This document shows positions 19,306 to 27,936 of a stretch of 64,000 bases of DNA, in pieces. Under the pieces are notes generated by a model, which did not search any database, was not told the DNA's origin, and saw nothing but the letters and a program-made list of their open reading frames with translations. The DNA lies in assembly GCF_000708715.2 (NCBI RefSeq), contig NZ_JENB01000011.1, forward strand, positions 100,805 to 164,804. Direction: 5' to 3'. The DNA comes from Pseudomonas putida W15Oct28 (GTDB taxonomy: Bacteria; Pseudomonadota; Gammaproteobacteria; Pseudomonadales; Pseudomonadaceae). Positions within the stretch are counted from its first letter, which is position 1. Each line of letters starts with the position of its first letter. Both the position numbers and the translations under genes were made by a program.

Positions 19306-19968
19306 TTACACAGCCGGCTTGATGCCGCAGCCCTTCAGAATGATGTGGATAAGGTTGTTGCTCGCGTCTTCCATGTCCTGCTTGGTCAGGCGGCTGCGGC
19401 CGGTAACCTGGCAGATCTGGGTCGCGAAGTCGGCGTAGTGCTGGGTGCTGCCCCAGAGCAGGAAGATCAGGTGCACCGGGTCGACCGGGTCCATCTTGCC
19501 AGCGTCTATCCAGGCCTGGAACACGGCAGCCCGGCCACGGAACCACTCGCGGTAGTCGGCACTGAAGTACTCGGTCAGGCAGGTGCCGCCGCTGATCACT
19601 TCCATGGCGAAAATACGCGAGGCCTGCGGGTTGCGTCGCGAGAACTCCATCTTGGTGCGGATGTACTGGCTCAGGGCTTCCCCTGGGTCGTCCTCGACGC
19701 TCAAGGCGTTGAAGGTGCTGTCCCACAACTCGATGATGTTGCTGAGCACGGCAATGTACAGGCCCAGCTTGTTGGTGAAGTAGTAATGCAGGTTGGCCTT
19801 GGGCAATTCCGCCTTGAGGGCGATGGTGTTCATGCTGGTGCCCTTGAAACCATGGCGGGCGAACTCGTCTTCGGCGGCCTGGATAATGGCCTGCTCGTTC
19901 TTCTGGCGGATGCGGCCCGCGGGCTTGCCCGAGGCAGAGAGGCGGTGCGCAGGGACTTCTAGGGTCAT
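19306..19968 (-). CDS. TetR-family transcriptional regulator (RutR/YcdC-like)
   Basis: 220 aa. The N-terminal HTH is at about residues 20-65 (IIQAAEDEFARHGFKGTSMN, LPKANLHYYFTNKLGLY). The C-terminal ligand domain resembles the RutR/YcdC group (SRIFAMEVISGG, REWFRGRAAVFQAWIDAGKM). RutR relatives sense uracil or other pyrimidines, but the ligand here is unknown. It is upstream of and likely co-transcribed with the YigZ-like gene. Confidence 0.87.
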   Translation of the reverse strand: MTLEVPAHRLSASGKPAGRIRQKNEQAIIQAAEDEFARHGFKGTSMNTIALKAELPKANLHYYFTNKLGLYIAVLSNIIELWDSTFNALSVEDDPGEALSQYIRTKMEFSRRNPQASRIFAMEVISGGTCLTEYFSADYREWFRGRAAVFQAWIDAGKMDPVDPVHLIFLLWGSTQHYADFATQICQVTGRSRLTKQDMEDASNNLIHIILKGCGIKPAV

Positions 19969-20058
19969 GGACGATTCCGTACGGGTCAGGGGCTGCGGCT
20001 GTCGGACAAGATTACCTGCCTGCGCCGAAGTGACAAGCGTTTGCGGCAGAGACTGGCA

Positions 20059-20988
20059 TCAACGTGTCGCAGCCAGGCTGTCGAGGAAGCTTTCCAGTAC
20101 CAGGTTCGGCCGCCGGCCCTTGCGCGTTACCCAGCTCAGGCTCAGGTCATAGAAGCGCTGTTGCGGCTTCAGGGCGCGCAAGCGGCCTTGCTGCACCCAG
20201 AACATGGCGTAGTGGTCGGGCAGGTAGCCAATGTAGCGCCCGGTGAGGATGAGAAACGCCATGCCTTCGCGGTCCGAAGCACTGGCCGTGCAGTTCAGCG
20301 CCTGGTAATGGGCCTGGATGTCGGCTGGCAGGCGGAAGGTGGGGGTGATGGCTTCCTGGCTGTTGAGGCGGTCGTCGTCGACCTGCTGATCATCGGCATA
20401 GAACAGCGGGTGGCCGACCGCGCAGTACAACAGTGAGCGTTCGCTGTACAACGGCTGGTACTCAAGGCCTGACAGCGGGCTGGTCTGGGGTACCACACCG
20501 ACATGCAGGCTGCCGTCGAGCACGCCGTGCTCGACCTGGCTGGGGGCGATCATGCGTATCTGGATACGCACATCGGGCCCGCGGTCCTTGAGTTCGGCGA
20601 GGGCATGGGTGATGCGCATGTGCGGCAGGGTGACCAGGTTATCGGTCAGGCCGATGTTCAGTTCGCCTCGCAAGTGCTGGTGCAGGCCGTTCACCTCGGT
20701 GCGAAAGCTTTCCAGCGCGCTGAGCAGTTGCAGTGCCGAATGGTAGACCTCGCGGCCTTCCTCGGTCAGCGAGAAACCGGCGCGGCCGCGCTGGCACAGG
20801 CGCAGGCCAAGGCGCTGCTCAAGGTCGTTCATTTGCTGGCTGATGGCCGAGCGGCCAATGCCCAGCACGTTTTCGGCGGCCGAAAAGCCACCGCACTCGA
20901 CCACGCTGCGGTAGATCTTCAGCAGGCGGATGTCGAAATCGCTGACTTGGGCGAGTGGATCGGGGCGTCGGCTCATCAGTTTAGTCAC
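20059..20988 (-). CDS. LysR-family regulator divergent from bauA
   Basis: 309 aa with an N-terminal LysR HTH (FSAAENVLGIGRSAISQQMN) and a substrate-binding domain (GELNIGLTDNLVTLPHMRI). It is transcribed away from the bauA-mmsA pair with a 106-bp gap and very probably controls it. ATG at 20988 and another four codons later are both possible starts. Confidence 0.88.
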   Translation of the reverse strand: MTKLMSRRPDPLAQVSDFDIRLLKIYRSVVECGGFSAAENVLGIGRSAISQQMNDLEQRLGLRLCQRGRAGFSLTEEGREVYHSALQLLSALESFRTEVNGLHQHLRGELNIGLTDNLVTLPHMRITHALAELKDRGPDVRIQIRMIAPSQVEHGVLDGSLHVGVVPQTSPLSGLEYQPLYSERSLLYCAVGHPLFYADDQQVDDDRLNSQEAITPTFRLPADIQAHYQALNCTASASDREGMAFLILTGRYIGYLPDHYAMFWVQQGRLRALKPQQRFYDLSLSWVTRKGRRPNLVLESFLDSLAATR

Positions 20989-20993
20989 GGCCT

Positions 20994-21026
20994 GTCTGAA
21001 GATTAGAAATGTTGGCTTTTTCAGAC
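20994..21026. promoter_or_regulatory. Candidate LysR operator in lysR-bauA gap
   Basis: Inverted repeat GTCTGAA (20994-21000) and TTCAGAC (21020-21026) with a 19-bp spacer in the divergent promoter region. The binding protein is inferred to be the LysR product next to it. Confidence 0.4.
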
Positions 21027-21094
21027 TTTATCGCCGTGCCAATTTAGCTGCAACAACATACATCGTTGCCTAATCGTCTTTCGAGGAACCGCCG

Positions 21095-22441
21095 ATGAAC
21101 ATGCCCGAAACCGCTACCGCCGGTATCGCCAGCCAGCTCAAGCTGGATGCCCACTGGATGCCCTACACCGCCAACCGTAACTTCCACCGCGACCCACGGT
21201 TGATCGTGGCGGCCGAAGGCAACTACCTGGTCGATGACCAGGGGCGCAAGATCTTCGATGCGCTGTCTGGCCTGTGGACCTGCGGCGCCGGGCACACCCG
21301 CAAGGAAATCACCGACGCGGTGACCCGTCAGCTGGGTACCCTGGACTATTCACCTGCGTTCCAGTTTGGCCACCCGCTGTCGTTCCAGCTGGCGGAAAAG
21401 ATTGCCGATCTGGTTCCAGGCGATCTGAACCACGTCTTCTATACCAACTCCGGTTCCGAGTGCGCCGACACCGCGCTGAAGATGGTGCGTGCCTACTGGC
21501 GCCTGAAAGGCCAAGCGACCAAGACCAAGATGATCGGCCGTGCCCGTGGCTACCATGGCGTGAACATCGCCGGTACCAGCCTGGGTGGCGTCAACGGTAA
21601 CCGCAAGATGTTCGGCCAGTTGCTGGACGTCGACCACCTGCCTCACACCGTGCTGCCGGTGAACGCCTTCTCCAAGGGCATGCCGGAGGAGGGCGGTATT
21701 GCCCTGGCTGACGAAATGCTCAAGCTGATCGAGCTGCACGATGCTTCCAACATCGCTGCGGTGATCGTCGAGCCGCTGGCGGGTTCCGCCGGTGTACTGC
21801 CGCCGCCGAAGGGTTACCTGAAGCGCCTGCGTGAAATCTGCACCCAGCACAACATCCTGCTGATCTTCGACGAAGTGATCACCGGCTTTGGCCGCATGGG
21901 CGCGATGACCGGCGCTGAAGCCTTCGGCGTGACCCCGGACCTGATGTGCATCGCCAAGCAGGTAACCAACGGCGCCATTCCGATGGGCGCGGTGATTGCC
22001 AGCAGCGAGATCTACCAGACGTTCATGAACCAGCCCACGCCGGAATACGCCGTGGAATTCCCGCACGGCTACACCTATTCGGCCCACCCGGTGGCCTGCG
22101 CCGCCGGTATCGCCGCGCTGGACCTGCTGCAGAAGGAAAACCTGGTGCAGTCCGCCGCCGAGCTGGCGCCGCACTTCGAGAAGCTGCTGCACGGCGTGAA
22201 GGGCACCAAGAACGTCGTCGATATCCGTAACTACGGTTTGGCCGGCGCCATCCAGATCGCCGCCCGTGACGGTGATGCCATCGTCCGCCCGTACGAAGTG
22301 GCGATGAAGCTGTGGAAGGCAGGCTTCTATGTACGCTTTGGTGGCGACACCCTGCAGTTCGGCCCAACGTTCAACACCACGCCGCAGGAACTGGACCGCC
22401 TGTTCGACGCCGTCGGCGAAAACCTGAACCTGATCGACTGA
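21095..22441 (+). CDS. bauA: Omega-amino acid:pyruvate (beta-alanine) transaminase
   Basis: 448 aa class III PLP aminotransferase. PLP Lys is K288 (CIAKQVTNGAIPMG); LLIFDEVITGFGRMG gives the cofactor Asp; TNSGSECADTALKM is the phosphate-binding part. It moves the amino group of beta-alanine and similar omega-amines to pyruvate, giving malonate semialdehyde. GAGGAACC precedes the start. Paired with mmsA downstream, which oxidises the product. Confidence 0.94.
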   Translation: MNMPETATAGIASQLKLDAHWMPYTANRNFHRDPRLIVAAEGNYLVDDQGRKIFDALSGLWTCGAGHTRKEITDAVTRQLGTLDYSPAFQFGHPLSFQLAEKIADLVPGDLNHVFYTNSGSECADTALKMVRAYWRLKGQATKTKMIGRARGYHGVNIAGTSLGGVNGNRKMFGQLLDVDHLPHTVLPVNAFSKGMPEEGGIALADEMLKLIELHDASNIAAVIVEPLAGSAGVLPPPKGYLKRLREICTQHNILLIFDEVITGFGRMGAMTGAEAFGVTPDLMCIAKQVTNGAIPMGAVIASSEIYQTFMNQPTPEYAVEFPHGYTYSAHPVACAAGIAALDLLQKENLVQSAAELAPHFEKLLHGVKGTKNVVDIRNYGLAGAIQIAARDGDAIVRPYEVAMKLWKAGFYVRFGGDTLQFGPTFNTTPQELDRLFDAVGENLNLID

Positions 22442-22470
22442 TCTTTCCGATTTCGATGCCAGGTGCGTAC

Positions 22471-22504
22471 ATATAGATAGCGCGCCTGCTTCTACCTTCT
22501 ATAT
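22471..22504. promoter_or_regulatory. Inverted repeat just before the mmsA ribosome site
   Basis: ATATAGA (22471-22477) pairs with TCTATAT (22498-22504). The right arm touches the ribosome-binding CTGGAG at 22505-22510. It could be an operator or a weak RNA hairpin next to the start. No known match. Confidence 0.3.
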
Positions 22505-22516
22505 CTGGAGTTTTGC

Positions 22517-24010
22517 ATGAGCATTGTTCAGCACCTGATCCATGGCGAGCTGGTTTCCAAGGGTGAGCGCACCGCCGATGTCTTCAACCCGTCCACCGGC
22601 CAGGCTGTACGCAAGGTCGAGCTGGCCAGCCGCGCGACCGTGCAGGAAGCGATCGACTCCGCCAAGGCGGCCTTCCCGGCCTGGCGCAACACCCCGCCGG
22701 CCAAGCGCGCCCAGGTGATGTTCCGCTTCAAGCAACTGCTGGAGCAGAACGAAGCCAAGATTTCGCAGATGATCAGCGAAGAGCATGGCAAGACCGTGGA
22801 AGACGCAGCCGGCGAACTGAAGCGCGGCATCGAGAACGTCGAGTTCGCCTGCGCAGCGCCAGAAGTGTTGAAAGGCGAGTACAGCCGCAACGTCGGCCCG
22901 AACATCGATGCCTGGTCCGACTTCCAGCCGCTGGGCGTGGTCGCTGGTATTACCCCGTTCAACTTCCCGGCCATGGTGCCGCTGTGGATGTACCCGCTGG
23001 CCATTGCCTGCGGCAACGCTTTCATCCTCAAACCTTCCGAGCGTGACCCGAGCTCGACCCTGTACATCGCCCAGCTGCTGCTGGAAGCCGGCCTGCCGAA
23101 GGGCATCCTGAACGTGGTGCACGGTGACAAGGAAGCGGTGGATGCGCTGATCGAAGCGCCAGAAGTCAAAGCGCTGAGCTTCGTCGGCTCGACGCCGATC
23201 GCCGAGTACATCTATGCCGAAGGCACCAAGCGCGGCAAGCGCGTGCAAGCCTTGGGTGGCGCCAAGAACCACGCAGTACTGATGCCGGATGCCGACCTGG
23301 ACAATGCCGTCAGCGCACTGATGGGCGCGGCCTACGGTTCGTGCGGCGAGCGTTGCATGGCTATTTCGGTGGCGGTATGCGTGGGCGACCAGGTGGCCGA
23401 TGCCCTGATTGCCAAGCTGGAACCGCAGATCAAGGCACTGAAGATTGGTGCCGGCACTTCGTGTGGCCTGGACATGGGCCCGCTGGTAACGGCTGCTGCC
23501 CGTGACAAGGTCGTGGGTTACATCGATGACGGTGTTGCTGCAGGCGCCAGGCTGGTGGTGGATGGCCGCGGCTTGCGTGTGGCCGGCAATGAAGATGGCT
23601 ACTTCGTGGGTGGCACCCTGTTCGACAAGGTGACCCCGGAGATGCGCATCTATAAAGAAGAGATCTTTGGCCCGGTGCTGTGCGTGGTGCGTGTGAACAG
23701 CCTGGAGCAGGCCATGCAGCTGATCAATGATCACGAGTATGGCAACGGTACCTGCATCTTCACCCGTGACGGTGAAGCGGCACGCCTGTTCTGCGACGAG
23801 ATCGAAGTGGGCATGGTCGGTGTGAACGTGCCGCTGCCGGTGCCGGTGGCTTATCACAGCTTTGGTGGCTGGAAGCGTTCGCTGTTCGGCGACCTGCATG
23901 CCTATGGCCCGGACGGGGTGCGCTTCTATACCCGTCGCAAGGCGATTACCCAGCGCTGGCCGCAGCGTGCCAGCCATGAGGCGTCGCAGTTTGCGTTCCC
24001 TAGCCTTTAA
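22517..24010 (+). CDS. mmsA: Methylmalonate-semialdehyde dehydrogenase (CoA-acylating)
   Basis: 497 aa aldehyde dehydrogenase. The family motifs ITPFNFPAMVPLWMYP and GSCGERCMAISVAV are present, the latter holding the catalytic Cys. It converts malonate or methylmalonate semialdehyde to acetyl-CoA or propionyl-CoA. Next to bauA it finishes beta-alanine and related catabolism. GGAG precedes ATG 22517, 75 bases after bauA. A terminator follows. Confidence 0.95.
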   Translation: MSIVQHLIHGELVSKGERTADVFNPSTGQAVRKVELASRATVQEAIDSAKAAFPAWRNTPPAKRAQVMFRFKQLLEQNEAKISQMISEEHGKTVEDAAGELKRGIENVEFACAAPEVLKGEYSRNVGPNIDAWSDFQPLGVVAGITPFNFPAMVPLWMYPLAIACGNAFILKPSERDPSSTLYIAQLLLEAGLPKGILNVVHGDKEAVDALIEAPEVKALSFVGSTPIAEYIYAEGTKRGKRVQALGGAKNHAVLMPDADLDNAVSALMGAAYGSCGERCMAISVAVCVGDQVADALIAKLEPQIKALKIGAGTSCGLDMGPLVTAAARDKVVGYIDDGVAAGARLVVDGRGLRVAGNEDGYFVGGTLFDKVTPEMRIYKEEIFGPVLCVVRVNSLEQAMQLINDHEYGNGTCIFTRDGEAARLFCDEIEVGMVGVNVPLPVPVAYHSFGGWKRSLFGDLHAYGPDGVRFYTRRKAITQRWPQRASHEASQFAFPSL

Positions 24011-24022
24011 GGTAGGTAACTG

Positions 24023-24058
24023 AAGCGGGGAGGCCGGAAGGCCTCCCCGCTTTGTTTT
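24023..24058 (+). terminator. Rho-independent terminator after mmsA
   Basis: 13-bp stem AAGCGGGGAGGCC / GGCCTCCCCGCTT with a GGAA loop, then TGTTTTTG. Confidence 0.92.
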
Positions 24059-24140
24059 TGGGGTGTTGCTTCGCTGGGTGTCAGGGCGGTGATGGGGCTG
24101 TCTATAGATGGCGTTGGCTTTGAGCCTGCCACAACCCTTG

Positions 24141-24386
24141 CAGCGCCTGTGAGATCGAGCGCCGCCCGCGCGGCGCTTCGCGGGGCAAGCCCGCTCCCAC
24201 ATTTGTTTCGGGCCAGTCATGCCTGTGCCATTGGCGCGCGTACCCCTGGGTGCACGACGCGATATCGAAGGGGACAAACAAGGGACCGCGCGCTAATGGA
24301 TCAGGATTGATTGGCCCGAAACAAATGTGGGAGCGGGCTTGCCCCGCGAAGCGCCGCGCGGGCGGCGCTCGATCTCATAGGCGCTG
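24141..24386. repeat. 246-bp inverted-repeat element, copy 1
   Basis: Both ends carry near-perfect terminal inverted repeats of about 75 bp: an outer CAGCGCCT, then GAGCGCCGCCCGCGCGGCGC, a REP-like part ending CCCGCTCCCACATTTG, then TTTCGGGCCA. A unique core of about 95 bp lies between. The core is the reverse complement of the core at 43649-43894, which has the same total length. No transposase. The right end falls exactly where the truncated DUF3422 gene starts. No clear target-site duplication. Confidence 0.85.
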
Positions 24387-24404
24387 TGGCAGCCCCTGCC
24401 GCCG

Positions 24405-25337
24405 GTGCTGGCCGAGGCAATTGCCCCGCAGGCAGCGCAGGTAATCAACGCAGTGCAGGTGCTGGTGCGTGACGAACACGACCTGAACCTGGCCCACTAC
24501 GGCTTCAAGGACCCATGCGGCTCGTGCGTTGGCGGGGGCGATGCGGTGGTGTGGAGCGATTTCCGCCTGACCGAAGATGGCACCAACCGATTCCTGTTCA
24601 TCAACCGCCGCCTCAATGCCTACCGCCAGGGCCGCATGATCCGCCGTCTGCTGGAAATCGAGACGTACCGCATGATGGCCTCGCTGACCCTGGCCACGGC
24701 CAAGGCCCTGAGCCACGAACTGGATACCTTCGACAAGACCTTGGTCAGCCTCTCGGAGCGCAGTGCCGGGGGGGACGGCCATGACTCCAAAGGGCTGCTG
24801 GACGCCATTGCCCACTTGTCACGCCAGGTGGTCAGCCACACGGTCAAGACCCGCCACCGCTTCGGCGCCACACAAGCCTATGCGCAACTGGTGTTCGAAC
24901 GCCTGGGCGAGCTGCGCGAAAGCCATGTGGGCGACTGCCAGCGCCTGGGGGTGTTCATCGAACGTCGGTTCAAGCCGACTGTGCGCTATTGCGCGGCGAC
25001 CGAGCAGCGGCTGGAGCAATTGGCGAAGAACGTGGCGAACCTGGGCGACCTGTTGCAGGCGCGTGTGCAGGTGGAGATGGAAGAACAGAACGCCGAGATC
25101 CTGCGCAGCCTCAATGCCCGGGCCGATGCCCAGGTGAAAATCCAGCGGGCGGTGGAGGGGCTGTCGATCATTGCCATCACCTACTACCTGCTGAACTTGT
25201 TCAAGCTGCTGTATGGCGGGCTGAATGTGCTGGGGTTGGGGCTGACGGCGCGGGATGGATTGCTGGCCATGGCGCCGCCGGTACTGTTGGTGTTGATGGT
25301 GATTCTGCTGCGGATCAAGCAGGCCAAGCAGCATTGA
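24405..25337 (+). pseudogene. DUF3422-family protein, 5' truncated
   Basis: 310 codons matching the C-terminal two thirds of DUF3422 proteins, which are normally about 430 aa: RFLFINRRLNAYRQGRMIRR, LEIETYRMMASLTLATAKAL, VEMEEQNAEILRSLNARADA, VEGLSIIAITYYLLNLFKLL, then two hydrophobic segments near the C-terminus. The usual N-terminal part is missing. Family-like reading goes back to about 24381, then meets the 246-bp element and a stop at 24378. A GTG at 24405 might still be used, but no ribosome site is seen. Probably a broken gene. Confidence 0.78.
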
Positions 25338-25341
25338 ATTC

Positions 25342-25466
25342 GGGGGCGCTGTGCGCCCCTTTCGCGGCACAAGGCCGCTACTGCAAGGGATCGCACCGCC
25401 TGAGAGCATGCACATCCCTGTAGGAGCGGCCTCGTGTCGCGAAAGGGCTGCAAAGCAGCCCCCGGC
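25342..25466. repeat. REP cluster
   Basis: Two opposed copies of the GTAGGAGCGGCCT-type REP with extra GC-rich hairpins (GGGGCGCTGTGCGCCCC at the left, GGGCTGCAAAGCAGCCC at the right), between the convergent DUF3422 remnant and the mechanosensitive channel gene. Confidence 0.8.
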
Positions 25467-25468
25467 AC

Positions 25469-27880
25469 TCAAGCCGATTCATCAGCCGGGCGCGTACCCT
25501 CTTGCACCAGCACCATGCTCTGCGGCGAAGACAGGGGAATACCCTCATCACGCAGGCGCCCAAGGATGGTGAACAGCAGGTCGCTACGGGTGCCCGACAC
25601 CTGCCGCGGCCCCGCCACGTAACCACTGACGCCAATCACCATGCCACTGGCAGTCAAGTCCTTGAACGACACCGAAGTGGCTGGTGCATCCAGAATCGCC
25701 TCATGCTCTTGGTAAGCCGCCAACAACAGCTCGCGGACCCGGTTGGCATCGGTCTCCAGTGGCAGGGTCAGGGTAATGCCGACCACGCCCAGCGCATTGC
25801 CCATGGTCACGTTGCGCACGTTCTGAGAGATGAACTGCGAATTGGGCACGATCACCGTCGAGCGGTCGGACATCTGGATCTCGGTGGCGCGCACATTGAT
25901 GCGGCGGATATCACCCTCGACACCCGCCAGACTGACCCAGTCGCCCACCTTGACGGGGCGCTCGGTGAGCAGGATCAAGCCGGAGATGAAGTTCTGCACG
26001 ATCTGCTGCAAGCCAAAACCGATACCCACCGACAGGGCACTGACCACCCAGGTCAGGCTGGTAAGGTTGATGCGCAGGGTCGACATCACCAGCATGGCCA
26101 GGAACAGGAAGCCCAGGTAACCCACCAGGGTTACCAGCGAGGCGCGCATGCCGGCGTCCATGTCGGTTTCCGGCAGCAGGCGATCGCTCAGCCAGCGCTT
26201 GACCACGCGAATGGCAAACAGGCCGCCGAAGAAGATCCCCATCGCCAGCAGGATGTCCTGCGGCACGATGTTCAGGTTGCCGAGCAGCTTGCCACCGGTG
26301 CCGTCCCAGTCGCCCAGGCTCAGTAGCAGTTCGCTGGGGCTGGTGCCCGACGGCATCAACACCAGCAACAGCGCCAGGAACAGCACAATGGTGCGGCCGA
26401 TGCCGGCCAGTACGGTGCTGGCCTGCGCCTGGTGGCGAGGCGCCAGGCCCAGGGTCGAGGCCAGCGCCAGTCCGCCGGGCTGGCGTGGCGACAGCAGGGT
26501 TTCGCACAGGTCGCCGAAGAAGGTGGTCAGCAAGTAGGCACAGGTGACCACCAGGCTGACCCACAGTAGCTTGGCAGTCAGGAAATAGGCGAGTGTCAGG
26601 TAACCGGTGAGCAGCGCCAGCAGGATCAACGCCAACCATATGACCATCACGAACGGAATCAACCCGGCCAGGCCCGTGGGGCGCTCCAGATCATGCTTGC
26701 GCAGGGTGCGGCGGTAACGCAGCAGCGCACCGGCAAAAATAAACGCCACGACCAGCGCAGTGAGGCCATTGACCGCCACGGTCAGCGCCAGGCTGGCGCC
26801 GATCACGCTGTTCATGCGCTCCATGGTCATCATGACCATCAGTGCCAATGCCAGCACCTTCGGGAACCAGCCCAGTGCGCTGGCGACTTCGTCATGGATC
26901 GCCGGCAGCCGCCACGACGGCCGTTGCAGCATCAGCATGGCGCGGCCCAGGCCGGTTATGAAGGCGCTGAACACCACCAGGGTGAGAATGTGGTTGGTGA
27001 GGCTGGCGATATCGGAACCCAGCTCGGCACTGCTCTCCAGCCCCCAGCGCAGCAGCGATACAGAACCGGCAATGGTACCCAGGGTTGCCAGGCTGACGCC
27101 CAGGGCCAAGGCGCTGCGGCGCAGGCGGCCCTCGGGCAACCAGCCGACCATGGCACTGGCCAGCAAACGCTCGAGCACGCGCCGCACCAGGGTCCAGACC
27201 AGAATCGCCGCCACCAGGCTGGTAATGAACAGCCAGCGGTTTTCGGCGCTGAAGGCAGTGCCGATGGCATCGGCCGCCTCGCCGCGCAGGTCACGCAGGC
27301 GCGCCACGTCGTCCTGGGTGGGGCGAATGATGCTCTGCCAGAACGCCGGGCTCAGTGGCGAGGCCGCGCGGCTGGTGATCTGCGAGTTGAACTGGCTGCG
27401 GCGCAGGTTGACGATTTGCGTGGAAAGGTCGCGAGCCGACTGGGTCAGCTTGGTGGCCTGATCCTGCTGGGCTACCAGTGCCTTTTTTTCGGCCTCCAGC
27501 TCTTTGCGCTGCTGGGTCAGGGTGACGGCCTCGTCCGGCTGGACCGGGCCGATGACCTTCAACTTGTCGTCGAGCTTGCCTACGTCGGCGGTGCGCTGTG
27601 CACTCAATGCATCAGCCTGGCGCTGAACCTGCATCGCTGCCAGGCGCAACTGCGACAGCAAGTCATCGTTGGCCTCGCTGGTGACACCCTGGCGGATCAG
27701 GTCCAGCCGGTCGCTCAGCTGTTCGATGCTGGCATTTTCATCCAGCGCTGGCGCTTCGGCAGCAGCCAGGTTGGACAATGGCGTGGCCGAGGCCGACCAG
27801 GCCGGGCTGGCAATAACCAGCATCAGGGCCAGCAGGGCCATCAGGCCTGGGCAATAACGGGCAAGGCTGAAACGCCTCAT
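25469..27880 (-). CDS. MscS-family mechanosensitive channel with DUF3772 domain
   Basis: 803 aa. A signal peptide (to about residue 29) is followed by a periplasmic coiled-coil DUF3772 region (about 40-190), roughly ten membrane segments, and the MscS pore and beta domain: VGIGFGLQQIVQNFISGLIL, ERPVKVGDWVSLAGVEGDIR, IVPNSQFISQNVRN. The product should open under membrane tension and release solutes on hypo-osmotic shock. GAGGAAAC precedes ATG 27880. Transcribed alone. Confidence 0.93.
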   Translation of the reverse strand: MRRFSLARYCPGLMALLALMLVIASPAWSASATPLSNLAAAEAPALDENASIEQLSDRLDLIRQGVTSEANDDLLSQLRLAAMQVQRQADALSAQRTADVGKLDDKLKVIGPVQPDEAVTLTQQRKELEAEKKALVAQQDQATKLTQSARDLSTQIVNLRRSQFNSQITSRAASPLSPAFWQSIIRPTQDDVARLRDLRGEAADAIGTAFSAENRWLFITSLVAAILVWTLVRRVLERLLASAMVGWLPEGRLRRSALALGVSLATLGTIAGSVSLLRWGLESSAELGSDIASLTNHILTLVVFSAFITGLGRAMLMLQRPSWRLPAIHDEVASALGWFPKVLALALMVMMTMERMNSVIGASLALTVAVNGLTALVVAFIFAGALLRYRRTLRKHDLERPTGLAGLIPFVMVIWLALILLALLTGYLTLAYFLTAKLLWVSLVVTCAYLLTTFFGDLCETLLSPRQPGGLALASTLGLAPRHQAQASTVLAGIGRTIVLFLALLLVLMPSGTSPSELLLSLGDWDGTGGKLLGNLNIVPQDILLAMGIFFGGLFAIRVVKRWLSDRLLPETDMDAGMRASLVTLVGYLGFLFLAMLVMSTLRINLTSLTWVVSALSVGIGFGLQQIVQNFISGLILLTERPVKVGDWVSLAGVEGDIRRINVRATEIQMSDRSTVIVPNSQFISQNVRNVTMGNALGVVGITLTLPLETDANRVRELLLAAYQEHEAILDAPATSVSFKDLTASGMVIGVSGYVAGPRQVSGTRSDLLFTILGRLRDEGIPLSSPQSMVLVQEGTRPADESA

Positions 27881-27936
27881 CGAAGTTTCCTCTTTACAAC
27901 TCGATTTGGCGGGGGATTCTACGCGGCTTCAGGCAA

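Noticed and set aside
22499..24277. 592-codon minus-strand frame opposite mmsA
   Set aside because: Shadow of mmsA; its composition (His/Arg/Gln-rich) and lack of any motif argue against coding. Its N-terminal part also runs into the 246-bp element.
24405..25337. A toxic-anion or transport protein call for the C-terminal membrane segments
   Set aside because: The conserved middle part matches DUF3422 better, and the two hydrophobic segments at the end are normal for that family.
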